A stretch of 64,000 nt of DNA from Candidatus Accumulibacter similis. GTDB lineage: Bacteria > Pseudomonadota > Gammaproteobacteria > Burkholderiales > Rhodocyclaceae. Below the pieces are notes generated by a model. The model was given only the letters and a program-made list of their open reading frames with translations, was not told where the DNA came from and ran no database searches. The position numbers were made by a program, and so were the translations under genes. The stretch is taken from NCBI GenBank assembly GCA_013347225.1, contig CP054595.1:2476415-2540414 (forward strand). The letters are read 5' to 3'. Positions 54,266 through 62,500 of the stretch are shown here, piece by piece; the stretch's first letter is position 1; each line of letters starts with the position of its first letter.

Positions 54266-56833
54266 ATGTTCAACAATCTGAGAAAGTATGTCGCTGCCTA
54301 CCTGGTGGCGGCCGGTGGGCTTTTCCTGACCTGTCTCTCGTCGTGGAACGTTCGGCAGGAACTGCAGGCCAGCCACTTCAAGGAGTTCGAATGGGCGGCC
54401 GGAGACCGCATCCAGTCGGTGCGGGCGGTCGCCGAACAGGCGCTGGACGCCCTGCTCGAAATACGCGGGCTGTTCTATGCGGCACACGGTATCGATGAAA
54501 AGGAGTTCCTGCTGTTCACTGATTCGGTGCTCAAGCGGCACTCGTACATCGAGGGGCTTCTCTGGGCGCCGCTGCTGACCTCGTCGCGGCAGCCGCTGCC
54601 GGCGACGGCGCCGGGTGCGAGGTCGGCACGGGGTGCGGACAGCGCGGCAGCGTCGCCCGTGCCCATCGAGCAACTGCGCCTGCCGGTTCTGTTGTCGGCT
54701 TCGCGCAAGGCGCCGATAGCGACGCCAGGGGTTGACCTCAACGAGAAGGGCGAGCTGGCCGAGCTTTTCCGGCGGGCGCGGGCGAGCGGCCAGGTGGCGG
54801 TGAGCGGCCGCATGCGGCTGGAGCGCCCGGGCGAGAAGGTGGCGCACGTCATCTACGCCGCCCTGCCGGTCTATGCGCCGGGTCAGCCGCGGCGTGCTGC
54901 CGAGCCGGCCGATCCGCTGGGCTTCGTCATCGGTGTGTACGACATCGAGGAACTGGTGCATGTCGCGATCAGTCTGCTCGAGCCGCGCGGAGTCGAGGTG
55001 CTGGTGCGTGACGCTTCGGCCGAGGGCGAAGCACAGTTTCTCCATTTCTATGCCAGCCGGCTGGAGCCGCGCGCGGTCGCTGCCGCCAGCGGGCTGCTGC
55101 CGGAAGCGGACGAGGAACAACCGCGAATGGTGGTGACGATTCCCGTTGGTGATCGCAAGTGGACGGTGACCTGCGTTGCCACGCATACCTTCCGCAGTGC
55201 CGAGGCCTTCACCAAGGCGCACTGGTCGGTCCTGGTCGGCGGTCTGGTGTGTACGGCACTGCTCGGCCTCTACCTGGTGCGCAGTCGCCGCGAGCTCGAC
55301 AACCGGATCCAGCTGACGCAGACGATCTACGAGCGCGAGGAACTCTTCCGCCAGCTTGCGGAGACGGTGGATGTCGTCTTCTGGGCGATCAGCCCCGACG
55401 CGGCACGACTGGAGTACATCGGTCCGGCGTTCAGGAAGATTGCCGGTCCGGAAGCGAGACTCGACGATCCCGCCGCGGCAGTCCTGTTCGACGTCTTCGC
55501 TCCCGACGATCGTGCCAGGCTGGTCGACGCGATCAGCCAGTTGCGGCGCGAGGGAGGGCATTTCAGCATCGTGTTGCCGCTCACGGGTGGCGATCATGCA
55601 TTGCGCTGGCTGCGTGTCTGTGGATTTCCGGTGTGTGAGCCAGGTGTCGAGTTGGTCCGCATCGTCGGCTTTCTCGAGGACATCACCGAGCACAAGCTGG
55701 CCGAGGATGCGCTGCGCGACTCGGAGGCCAGGTTGCGCACGCTCTTCAACCACTCGCCCGACCTCATCTTCACCGTCGACGGCGAGGCCAACATCCTGCT
55801 CAGCAACCGGCCCTGGCCCCACCCCGCAGGCGCCGCGGGTGAGAAGCGCTCGCCGCTGATCCTGCCGCCCGAGGTGCGTCCTGGCTATCTGCAGCGACTG
55901 CGGCACGTCTTTGCCAGCGGACGGATCGAGCACCTGCAGTATCGCTCCAGCGGCGATACGTGGTGGGAGGTCCGGATGGTCCCGATCAGCTCGGCGACGA
56001 CGGTGAAGGCAGCGATGGTGGTGATCAGCGACATCACCGAAAACCGCAAGCTGCAGTGGCAGGCGATCCGCAGCTCGCGGCTGGCTTCACTGGGCGTGCT
56101 GTCGGCCGGCATCGCACACGAGATCAACAATCCCAATCATGCGATCCTGGCCAATGCCGGGTTGCTGGCACGCATCTGGAACGATGCCTTGCCGATTCTC
56201 GACGAGTATGAGGAGGAGCAGGGAGACTTCCTGCTCGCCGGGCTCGGCTTTGCCCAGGCACGGCAGACGATCACCCGCGGCATGAACGACATCGCCGAGA
56301 ACGCCAAGCGGATCCAGAAGATCGTCGACAATCTCAAGCATCTGGGCAAGCAGGATCGCGGCCACATGGACGAACTGGCGGACGTCGGCAGGATCCTGCA
56401 AGCCGTCGCGACTCTCCTCGATACGCGGATCAGGAAATGTACCGACTGCTTCACCCTGGACCTGCCGGATCCGTTGCCGCTGGTGCGAGGGAACGTACAG
56501 CAACTCGAACAGGTGTTCATCAACATCATCGTCAATGCGCTCGAGTCGCTGCCGGATCGCAGCCGTGCGGTCCGGGTCTCGGCGACGGCCAACCCGGCCG
56601 AAGGCCGGCTGATCGTCGAGGTGGCGGACCAGGGGAAGGGAATTCCCGAGGATGTGATGGCGCAGCTCGGCGAGCCTTTCTTCACCACCAAGGCGGAGAG
56701 TGGCGGCACCGGTCTCGGACTGTCGATCTCGTCGTCGATCGTCGAGAAGCATGGGGGTGGGCTGCGATTCGAGTCGAACACCGACCTCGGGACGACGGTG
56801 AGCGTCGATCTGCCGATTGCCAGGGAGGAATGA
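54266..56833 (+). CDS. CHASE-PAS sensor histidine kinase
   Basis: An 855-residue membrane kinase. The first membrane segment is at about residues 9-26. A CHASE-type extracellular domain (about 40-300; LEIRGLFYAAHGIDEKEFLLFT and IEGLLWAP are characteristic) ends at a second segment (about 320-338). Two PAS domains follow (about 357-475 and 484-595), then HisKA with His618 in AGIAHEINNPNHAIL and an ATPase (INIIVNALESLPD, VADQGKGIPEDV, FFTTKAESGGTGLGLSIS). The start at 54266 gives the membrane signal. The stop is directly followed by the response regulator ATG, so the two form a cognate pair. The ligand is unknown; CHASE domains sense small external molecules. Confidence 0.92.
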   Translation: MFNNLRKYVAAYLVAAGGLFLTCLSSWNVRQELQASHFKEFEWAAGDRIQSVRAVAEQALDALLEIRGLFYAAHGIDEKEFLLFTDSVLKRHSYIEGLLWAPLLTSSRQPLPATAPGARSARGADSAAASPVPIEQLRLPVLLSASRKAPIATPGVDLNEKGELAELFRRARASGQVAVSGRMRLERPGEKVAHVIYAALPVYAPGQPRRAAEPADPLGFVIGVYDIEELVHVAISLLEPRGVEVLVRDASAEGEAQFLHFYASRLEPRAVAAASGLLPEADEEQPRMVVTIPVGDRKWTVTCVATHTFRSAEAFTKAHWSVLVGGLVCTALLGLYLVRSRRELDNRIQLTQTIYEREELFRQLAETVDVVFWAISPDAARLEYIGPAFRKIAGPEARLDDPAAAVLFDVFAPDDRARLVDAISQLRREGGHFSIVLPLTGGDHALRWLRVCGFPVCEPGVELVRIVGFLEDITEHKLAEDALRDSEARLRTLFNHSPDLIFTVDGEANILLSNRPWPHPAGAAGEKRSPLILPPEVRPGYLQRLRHVFASGRIEHLQYRSSGDTWWEVRMVPISSATTVKAAMVVISDITENRKLQWQAIRSSRLASLGVLSAGIAHEINNPNHAILANAGLLARIWNDALPILDEYEEEQGDFLLAGLGFAQARQTITRGMNDIAENAKRIQKIVDNLKHLGKQDRGHMDELADVGRILQAVATLLDTRIRKCTDCFTLDLPDPLPLVRGNVQQLEQVFINIIVNALESLPDRSRAVRVSATANPAEGRLIVEVADQGKGIPEDVMAQLGEPFFTTKAESGGTGLGLSISSSIVEKHGGGLRFESNTDLGTTVSVDLPIAREE

Positions 56834-58264
56834 ATGAAGGAGAAACCGTTTGCCAGCCTGCCGGTCTTCCTCGTCGATGACGAGGAGTCCGTCCTGCACG
56901 CCACCGCCGCCGTCCTGCGCAGTGCTGGCGTGACCCGGGTCGAGATGGTGGGCGACAGCCGCGAATTGCTGCCGGCCCTCGAGGTGCAGCCGGCGAGCGC
57001 CGTACTGCTCGATCTCTCGATGCCGCATGTCAGCGGCAGCAAGCTGCTGCCGGATATCGTGCACCTCTACCCCGAGGTCCCGGTGATCGTCATGACTGCC
57101 GCGCTGGATGTCGAGACTGCGGTCAGCAGCATGAAGGAGGGAGCGTTCGACTACCTCGTCAAGCCGGTCGAGGAAAGCCGGCTGGTGGCGAGCGTGCGGC
57201 ATGCCCTGGAAGTGCACTCGCTGCGTCGGCAGATGGGGGTGCTCAAACGCTACCTGCTTTCGGACTGCCTGCAGAACAACGAAGCGTTCGCCGGCATCGT
57301 CACCAACAGCCGCAAGATGAGGGCGCTCTTCCAGTACCTCGAGGCGGTCGCCGGGACCGCGGAGCCGGTGCTGATTTGCGGCGAGACCGGTGCCGGCAAG
57401 GAGATGTTCGCGCACGCACTGCACAAGCTCAGCGGCCTTGGCGGCCAGTTCGTACAGGTCAACGTGGCCGGTCTCGACGATACCCTGTTCTCGGACACAC
57501 TGTTCGGTCACCGGAAGGGCGCCTTCACCGGCGCCGACCAGTCGCGCGCCGGACTCATCGCCCAGGCTGCCGGCGGGACGCTGTTCCTCGACGAGATTGG
57601 CGACCTGTCGATGGCGTCGCAGGTGAAGTTGTTGCGACTGCTGCAGGAGCACATGTACTTCCCGCTCGGCTCGGACGTCGCACGGCCGAGCGACGCGCGC
57701 GTGGTCTGCGCCACCAACTGCAACCTGGCACAGATGATGCGCCAGAACCGCTTTCGCTCGGATCTCTTCTTCCGCCTCTCGGTGCATCAGGTCGAGGTGC
57801 CGCCGCTGCGGCAGCGCAAGGAAGACATCCCCTTGCTGCTGCAGCACTTCCTCGACGAGGCGGCGGCACTGATCCGCAAGCCTGCTCCGGAACCGTCGAA
57901 CGAGCTCATCACGCTGCTTTCGAACCATCATTTTCCCGGCAATGTCCGCGAGCTGCGGGCGATGGTCTTCAATGCGATGGCCCTGCATCGCGGTGGACCG
58001 ATCCTGGCGATGGACAGCTTCCGTCAAGCCATCCAGAAGCAGCAGAAGGCTGGCGCCGAGAATCCGCCGAGTGACGCCGCGAGCGAAATGCCGATCGTCA
58101 TTCCCGGCCGCTTTCCGACGCTCGACGAAGTCGAGGAGGCACTGGTCGCGGAAGCGCTCAAGCGGGCGAAGGGAAACCAGGGGGTTGCCGCGACCCTGCT
58201 CGGCCTTTCCCGGCCGGCGCTCAACCGGCGCCTGGCCCGGCGCGCGACGCGAGTCGAGTCCTGA
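56834..58264 (+). CDS. NtrC-family sigma-54-dependent response regulator
   Basis: A 476-residue enhancer-binding protein. The receiver domain (residues 1-125) has Asp60 in VLLDLSMPHVSG and the conserved Lys in YLVKPVEE. The AAA+ domain has Walker A GETGAGKE (about 183-190), the sigma-54-contacting GAFTGA (about 229-234), and Walker B LFLDEIGDL. A Fis-type helix-turn-helix ends the protein (EALKRAKGNQGVAATLLGLSRPALNRRL). GGGAGGAATGA precedes the ATG and the gene abuts the kinase stop. Two sigma-54 promoter matches lie downstream, before pit and before the CYTH-CHAD gene; they are its likely targets. Confidence 0.95.
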   Translation: MKEKPFASLPVFLVDDEESVLHATAAVLRSAGVTRVEMVGDSRELLPALEVQPASAVLLDLSMPHVSGSKLLPDIVHLYPEVPVIVMTAALDVETAVSSMKEGAFDYLVKPVEESRLVASVRHALEVHSLRRQMGVLKRYLLSDCLQNNEAFAGIVTNSRKMRALFQYLEAVAGTAEPVLICGETGAGKEMFAHALHKLSGLGGQFVQVNVAGLDDTLFSDTLFGHRKGAFTGADQSRAGLIAQAAGGTLFLDEIGDLSMASQVKLLRLLQEHMYFPLGSDVARPSDARVVCATNCNLAQMMRQNRFRSDLFFRLSVHQVEVPPLRQRKEDIPLLLQHFLDEAAALIRKPAPEPSNELITLLSNHHFPGNVRELRAMVFNAMALHRGGPILAMDSFRQAIQKQQKAGAENPPSDAASEMPIVIPGRFPTLDEVEEALVAEALKRAKGNQGVAATLLGLSRPALNRRLARRATRVES

Positions 58265-58266
58265 AC

Positions 58267-58290
58267 GCCCGTCGGCGTCTGCCGACGGGC
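58267..58290 (+). terminator. Hairpin after the response regulator gene
   Basis: GCCCGTCGGC (58267-58276) pairs perfectly with GCCGACGGGC (58281-58290) around a GTCT loop, beginning three bases after the stop. The 10-bp stem is terminator-like although only a short, mixed pyrimidine stretch follows. Confidence 0.6.
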
Positions 58291-58445
58291 GACTTCCCCA
58301 GGTGACACCGGCGCATGCGAGCGCTTCGCATTGCCGGTGCGGCGCCCGCGGCAGCCAATCCGCAGCCAACCGGCGATGGCGTCCGCGTGTCCGGCTGCCG
58401 CCGGGGGGGTGTGCGCTGTCGACATTGCGAACATCTTTTTGCACG

Positions 58446-58476
58446 GTTGCGCAACTTTCTGGAAGAAAACGATAAA
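58446..58476 (+). promoter_or_regulatory. AT-rich patch with palindrome and possible sigma-70 promoter upstream of pit
   Basis: A perfect palindrome GTTGCGCAAC (58446-58455) overlaps TTGCGC (58447-58452), which lies 18 bases before GATAAA (58471-58476). It could be a sigma-70 promoter or, since it is about 150 bases upstream of the sigma-54 site, an activator-binding site for the NtrC-type regulator. It is in the most AT-rich part of the window. Confidence 0.35.
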
Positions 58477-58604
58477 CCCTCCAGGATGATGCCATGCGAG
58501 TGAATGGCCGTGCATTCCGTTACACCCCCTGGGCGAGCCCGCGGAATACCCGGGATATCATCTAACGATATGGTTTAATGGAAAACCGCGCGCCTTTCCC
58601 GGAT

Positions 58605-58620
58605 TGGCATGGATCGTGCT
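58605..58620 (+). promoter_or_regulatory. Sigma-54 promoter upstream of pit-DUF47
   Basis: TGGCATGGATCGTGCT matches the sigma-54 consensus TGGCACG-N4-TTGCW at all but two positions, with the invariant GG and GC spaced exactly 10 bases apart. Transcription would begin near 58630, about 57 bases before the pit start. The gene just upstream encodes a sigma-54 activator. Confidence 0.72.
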
Positions 58621-58686
58621 TTCGCAGAGACTCGGCGCCTGTCGGGTGCGAGGGAATCCAAGACAACAATTACATAGGGCCGCTGC

Positions 58687-59727
58687 ATGAGCACATTGCT
58701 GATCCTGACGATCTTGACGGTCGCCATCGTCCTCTTCTTTGACTACACCAACGGCTTTCATGATGCGGCGAACATCGTCGCGACGATCATCGCATCGCGC
58801 GCCATGACGCCGATCCAGGCGGTCATCATCGTCGGTACCTTCGAGTTTCTCGGCCCGCTGCTGGGCGGGACCGCGGTTGCCAACACGATCGGCAAGTTCG
58901 TCACCCTCGGGGACGTGCAGGCCGTTCTGTCGTTGGCCATCCTGATCAGCGGACTGGTCGGCGCCATCGTCTGGAACCTTGGTACGTGGTACTTCGGCAT
59001 CCCTTCCTCTTCCTCGCACGCACTCGTCGGCGGCCTGATCGGCGCCGTTGTCGTCTCGGCAGGAGTCGACAACGTCGTCTGGGGATTCTCGCAGATGATG
59101 CATGGTCAGCTGACGGGCATCATGAAGGTGCTCGCCAGCCTGGTCCTGTCGCCGATCATCGGCTTCTGGGCGGGATTCCTGATGTTGCGCCTGCTGAACA
59201 TCCTTCTGTTCACCGCCACGCCATCGGCCAACAAGGGTCTGCGTTACGCGCAGTTTGTCACCGCCGCCGGGCTCGCCTTCTCGCACGGTGCCAACGACGC
59301 ACAGAAGAGCATGGGAATGCTGACCCTGGCGCTGCTGCTGGGCGGCTTCATCCCGAGCTTCGAGGTGCCGTTCTGGGTGATGCTGGCTTGCGCCGTCGCG
59401 ATCACTCTCGGCATCCTCTCCGGTGGCTGGCGGATCGTTCGCACCCTCGGCTTTGCCATCTATCGCGTACGCCCGATTCACGCGCTGAGCTCGCAACTGA
59501 CCTCGGCGGTCGTGATCCTCACCGCATCGGTGATCGGGGCACCGGTGTCCACGACGCACGTCGTCTCGACGTCGATCATGGGCATTGGTGCGTCGGAGCG
59601 ACCGAAAGCAGTTCGCTGGAAGAAGGCCAAGGATATCGGCATCACCTGGCTGATCACGATTCCGGGCTCGGCCCTGGTTGCCATCCAGACTTTCGCCATC
59701 GTCAACCTCTTTCTCCTAAAGGCCTGA
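58687..59727 (+). CDS. pit: PiT-family low-affinity inorganic phosphate transporter
   Basis: A 346-residue membrane permease that imports phosphate (as metal-phosphate) with the proton gradient. The two PiT signature repeats are present: FDYTNGFHDAANIVATII near residue 18 and FSHGANDAQKSMGML near residue 198. About ten membrane segments are predicted and the length is in the family's short class. A sigma-54 promoter match lies 67 bases before the start. A DUF47 gene follows after two bases, the usual partner of this PiT class. In polyphosphate-accumulating bacteria Pit is a principal phosphate route and can run outward, coupling phosphate release to proton motive force; here that role is inferred. 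Confidence 0.96.
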   Translation: MSTLLILTILTVAIVLFFDYTNGFHDAANIVATIIASRAMTPIQAVIIVGTFEFLGPLLGGTAVANTIGKFVTLGDVQAVLSLAILISGLVGAIVWNLGTWYFGIPSSSSHALVGGLIGAVVVSAGVDNVVWGFSQMMHGQLTGIMKVLASLVLSPIIGFWAGFLMLRLLNILLFTATPSANKGLRYAQFVTAAGLAFSHGANDAQKSMGMLTLALLLGGFIPSFEVPFWVMLACAVAITLGILSGGWRIVRTLGFAIYRVRPIHALSSQLTSAVVILTASVIGAPVSTTHVVSTSIMGIGASERPKAVRWKKAKDIGITWLITIPGSALVAIQTFAIVNLFLLKA

Positions 59728-59729
59728 AC

Positions 59730-60389
59730 ATGTCCAACGCCGCCGCTACCGCCTCAACCTCGCTCACCCGCCGCATCCTGCACCGTGTCTTTCCGAAGGT
59801 ACCCAACTTCTTTGCGCTGCTCGCCGAACAGAGTGCGCAGGTGGGCCACAGCGCAGCTCTGCTCGTGGACTACATGGGCTCCGGCACCTCCGAAGTCGCA
59901 AAGCGGATCGTCGATGCCGAGTACGAGGGGGATCGACTCAAGGTGCGCAACCTGACACTGCTCAACGAGGCTTTCTCGACACCGATCGACCGCGAGGATC
60001 TGCACCGGGCGATCATCAACCTCGACGAGATCATCAACAGCTGCAAGACGATCGTCGTCGAGATGGACTCGGACGTTCTGGCGCTGAAGGCCGACAAGTA
60101 TTGCCTGGAGATGGCAGTCTGCCTGAAGGATGGCGCCGAGGCCGTGGCGGCGGGCTACGGCCGCCTGGCGAGCGACCCGAAGGCGGGCCGCGCCGATGCC
60201 GAGAAATCCGACAGGGCGGTTCGCAGTCTGACGCGCACCCACCGTCGTGCTCTCGCCGAACTGTTCAACGACGACGACTTCCGCAACATCTTCCGTCGCA
60301 AGGAAATCTACAATCAGCTGCTGCGCGCCGGAGATCGTCTCAACATCTGCAACAGCACGCTGCTCGACATCGTCGTCAAGCTCTGCTGA
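59730..60389 (+). CDS. DUF47/PhoU-like phosphate transport regulator paired with Pit
   Basis: A 219-residue all-helical cytoplasmic protein of the DUF47 (PhoU-like) family. It starts with a short Ser/Ala head and reads VFPKVPNFFALLAEQSAQVGHSAALL, then AEYEGDRLKVRNLTLLNEAFSTPIDREDLHRAI, the diagnostic segment, then helices to FRRKEIYNQLLRAGDRLNICNSTLLDIVVKL. DUF47 proteins regulate or stabilise the adjoining Pit transporter. It begins two bases after the pit stop. A hairpin follows 65 bases after its end. Confidence 0.93.
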   Translation: MSNAAATASTSLTRRILHRVFPKVPNFFALLAEQSAQVGHSAALLVDYMGSGTSEVAKRIVDAEYEGDRLKVRNLTLLNEAFSTPIDREDLHRAIINLDEIINSCKTIVVEMDSDVLALKADKYCLEMAVCLKDGAEAVAAGYGRLASDPKAGRADAEKSDRAVRSLTRTHRRALAELFNDDDFRNIFRRKEIYNQLLRAGDRLNICNSTLLDIVVKLC

Positions 60390-60454
60390 TCCCCGCCAAC
60401 GCCTCACCTGGACGCGCACGGAGCAGGCAGCACCGTGCGCGCTCCGCCACACGC

Positions 60455-60480
60455 AGCCAGGCGCGGTGATCCGCCTGGCT
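60455..60480 (+). terminator. Hairpin downstream of the pit-DUF47 operon
   Basis: AGCCAGGCG (60455-60463) pairs perfectly with CGCCTGGCT (60472-60480) around an eight-base loop. It lies 65 bases past the DUF47 stop. There is no T-run, so termination would be imperfect or Rho-assisted. Confidence 0.45.
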
Positions 60481-60772
60481 CCGCTCCGCGTCTCCGGACA
60501 TTCCTCTCCTGCGTTCGCCTGTCCGGTGCGCGCGGCTTCGGTCGTGCCCGCCATGACCGCTCGGCGCTCTGCCGGAGGTGTAACCTTTGCAGTCATCGCC
60601 GACCCCCGAGGCGGTTCACCAAGAATCTGATTTGGCAACGGAAATCGACTGCCGTCGAGTCCAGATGGGAGTTCTGTCGCTCATTTTGTTGCACCGGGTA
60701 GAACTCGTCGGGAAGGCTGCGAGCGACACCGGAGAGCCTGTTTTTTCGCGTTTCTGTGTGTGCTGTACTGCC

Positions 60773-60788
60773 TGGCACGGCTTGTGCT
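60773..60788 (+). promoter_or_regulatory. Sigma-54 promoter upstream of the CYTH-CHAD gene
   Basis: TGGCACGGCTTGTGCT has a perfect TGGCACG -24 element, four spacer bases and GTGCT at -12 (consensus TTGCW). GG and GC are 10 bases apart. The predicted start is near 60798, giving a leader of about 93 bases. The form is almost the same as the site before pit (TGGCATG/GTGCT). Confidence 0.78.
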
Positions 60789-60890
60789 TCATCAGCTTGA
60801 CGAGACCTTGCAGCGCCACCCAGCGAAAGCAGCGGGTGCACCTCGTGCTGCCGTGGCTGCAATGCCAGTTCATTTCTCAGGAGCTTGAAG

Positions 60891-62372
60891 ATGGGCATGG
60901 AAACCGAACTCAATCTTTCACTGACGCCCGGCGTTGCCAGCCGCCTCGCCCGACATCGTCTGCTGACCGATGCCAAGCCGATTCGTGAGCGGGTGGTCAA
61001 GACCTACTACGACACCCCCGACCAGCGTCTGCGCCGGGAGCGGGTGGTCGTTGGCTACCGCAAGCAGGGGCGCCAATGGCTGTCGTCGGTGAAACGCGTG
61101 AGTCCAGCGGAAGGGCTGAGCGCCGGACGTCGCCATTGGGTGACGAGCGGCAGCCTCGGCGACCTGGACTTCTCGCATGTAGACGATGGCTCGCTGCGCG
61201 AATGGCTCGAGTCCTTGCGCGAAGAACTGCGACCCGCGTTCACGACGAGCTTCACACGCAGCGCGTGGGTGCTCGAGCCGCGCGACGGCGTGCGCATCGA
61301 ACTGGCACTCGATCGCGGCTGGATCGAGGCGGAGGGCCGGCGGCAGCCGATCTGTGAGGTTGGCCTCGAACTGCTTGCGGGCGGTGTTGCCGACCTCTTC
61401 TCGACCGCCGGCGAGCTGCAGGCCGAGCTTGCGCTGCATCCGGAGCCAGCGAGCAAGTTCCAGCGGGGTTACGGCGTGCTTGCCGACCAGGAGTTGCAGG
61501 TCGTCAAGGCAGCGCCAGTGGAGACCGACGCCGCCATGACCGTGACCGCCGGCTTTCGCACGATCGCGCTGGCTTGCCTCAAGCACCTGCAGAGCAACGA
61601 GAAGGGTGTCTGCGAGAGCGACAACCCGGAGTTCGTCCACCAGGCGCGGGTTGCCATCCGTCGGCTGCGTTCGGCCATTCGCGTCTGGAAGCCACGACTG
61701 CCGATGGCTTTCGTGGCCGACTTCGATCCGCTCTGGCAGGCGCTGGCGAGGCAGCTCGGCGAAACGCGAAACTGGGACGTCTTTCTTGCCGAGACCCTGC
61801 CGACGATCGTTGCAGCGTTCCCTGCATGCCCGCAGGCCGCCGAGCTGGCGCACTACGCCGGCCGCCGCTGTGCAGTCAGTCGTCAGGTTGCGGCCAGCAC
61901 GCTGGGTTCGGGCGAGTATTCGCGCCTCCTGCTCGACTTCACCGCAGCCGTTCTCGCATTGCCCGAGCGCGAAGGTCGCCGGCTGGAAGTCTTTGCTCCC
62001 AGGTGCCTGGACAAGAGGGCGCGGAAAGTCTGGCAACTCGCGCAGGAAGCGCTGACCAGCGACGCGACCGCGCGTCATCGTCTGCGTGTGGCGTACAAGC
62101 GACTGCGCTATGCGCTCGAGTTCTTCGCGCCGCTGTTTCCCGGCGAGCTGCTGCGCAACTACCACCTCTCGGCCAGCGGTCTGCAGGAGATGCTCGGCCA
62201 GCTCAACGATCTGGCGGTGGCGCGTGAGCTGATCGATGAGGCGCTCCCCGGCGATCCGGGGGATCGCATCCGGTGCTGGCTGGAGACGCGCAGTGATGGT
62301 CTGCTGCCGCAGCTCGAGGGGCTGCTTGGTGAGTTCTACGGGCAGCGGGTTCCCTGGCAACCGCATTCCTGA
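60891..62372 (+). CDS. CYTH-CHAD protein (polyphosphate/triphosphate-binding)
   Basis: A 493-residue protein with an N-terminal CYTH (triphosphate tunnel) domain (about residues 1-200) and a C-terminal CHAD domain (about 215-490). The CYTH start reads ETELNLSL where ExExK is canonical, so the Lys is Asn; the tunnel segments TYYDTPDQRLRRERVVVGYRK and WLSSVKR are kept. CHAD has the Lys/Arg/His helices HQARVAIRRLRSAIRVWKPRL and TARHRLRVAYKRLRYALEFF that bind polyphosphate in known members. CYTH-CHAD proteins include inorganic triphosphatases (ygiF type). ATG 60891 has AGGAG seven bases before it; ATG 60897 is also possible. A sigma-54 promoter match precedes it and phosphate genes flank it. Confidence 0.92.
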   Translation: MGMETELNLSLTPGVASRLARHRLLTDAKPIRERVVKTYYDTPDQRLRRERVVVGYRKQGRQWLSSVKRVSPAEGLSAGRRHWVTSGSLGDLDFSHVDDGSLREWLESLREELRPAFTTSFTRSAWVLEPRDGVRIELALDRGWIEAEGRRQPICEVGLELLAGGVADLFSTAGELQAELALHPEPASKFQRGYGVLADQELQVVKAAPVETDAAMTVTAGFRTIALACLKHLQSNEKGVCESDNPEFVHQARVAIRRLRSAIRVWKPRLPMAFVADFDPLWQALARQLGETRNWDVFLAETLPTIVAAFPACPQAAELAHYAGRRCAVSRQVAASTLGSGEYSRLLLDFTAAVLALPEREGRRLEVFAPRCLDKRARKVWQLAQEALTSDATARHRLRVAYKRLRYALEFFAPLFPGELLRNYHLSASGLQEMLGQLNDLAVARELIDEALPGDPGDRIRCWLETRSDGLLPQLEGLLGEFYGQRVPWQPHS

Positions 62373-62500
62373 CCGGTGGCAGGGCGGCGGGGGCAAGTCC
62401 CCCGCTCTGTGGAGCACGGTGTCGTGAGTATGGAGCGCAGGCGCTGCGGGTGACCGGAGTTGGCAGGCTGCCCTGGCATCCCGAAGGCAAGAAGAGACAG

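Larger units (their letters stand above)
60390..60890 (+). other. 501-base gap before the CYTH-CHAD gene with hairpin and sigma-54 promoter
   Basis: No protein gene is recognised here. The first 90 bases hold a hairpin (60455-60480) that may end the pit-DUF47 message. The last 120 bases contain a sigma-54 promoter match at 60773-60788. Between them the sequence is unusually AT-rich for this genome (for example a T-run at about 60741-60746), consistent with a regulatory region. Confidence 0.6.

Noticed and set aside
56087..58495. 802-codon minus-strand open frame opposite the CHASE kinase and NtrC-type regulator
   Set aside because: Same explanation: GC-rich third positions keep the antisense frame open; no family features.
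62474..62489. Sigma-54-like TGGCATCCCGAAGGCA before the 253-residue PhoU-like gene
   Set aside because: GG and GC are ten bases apart, but the -12 half is AGGCA (poor) and the predicted start would fall almost on the start codon.
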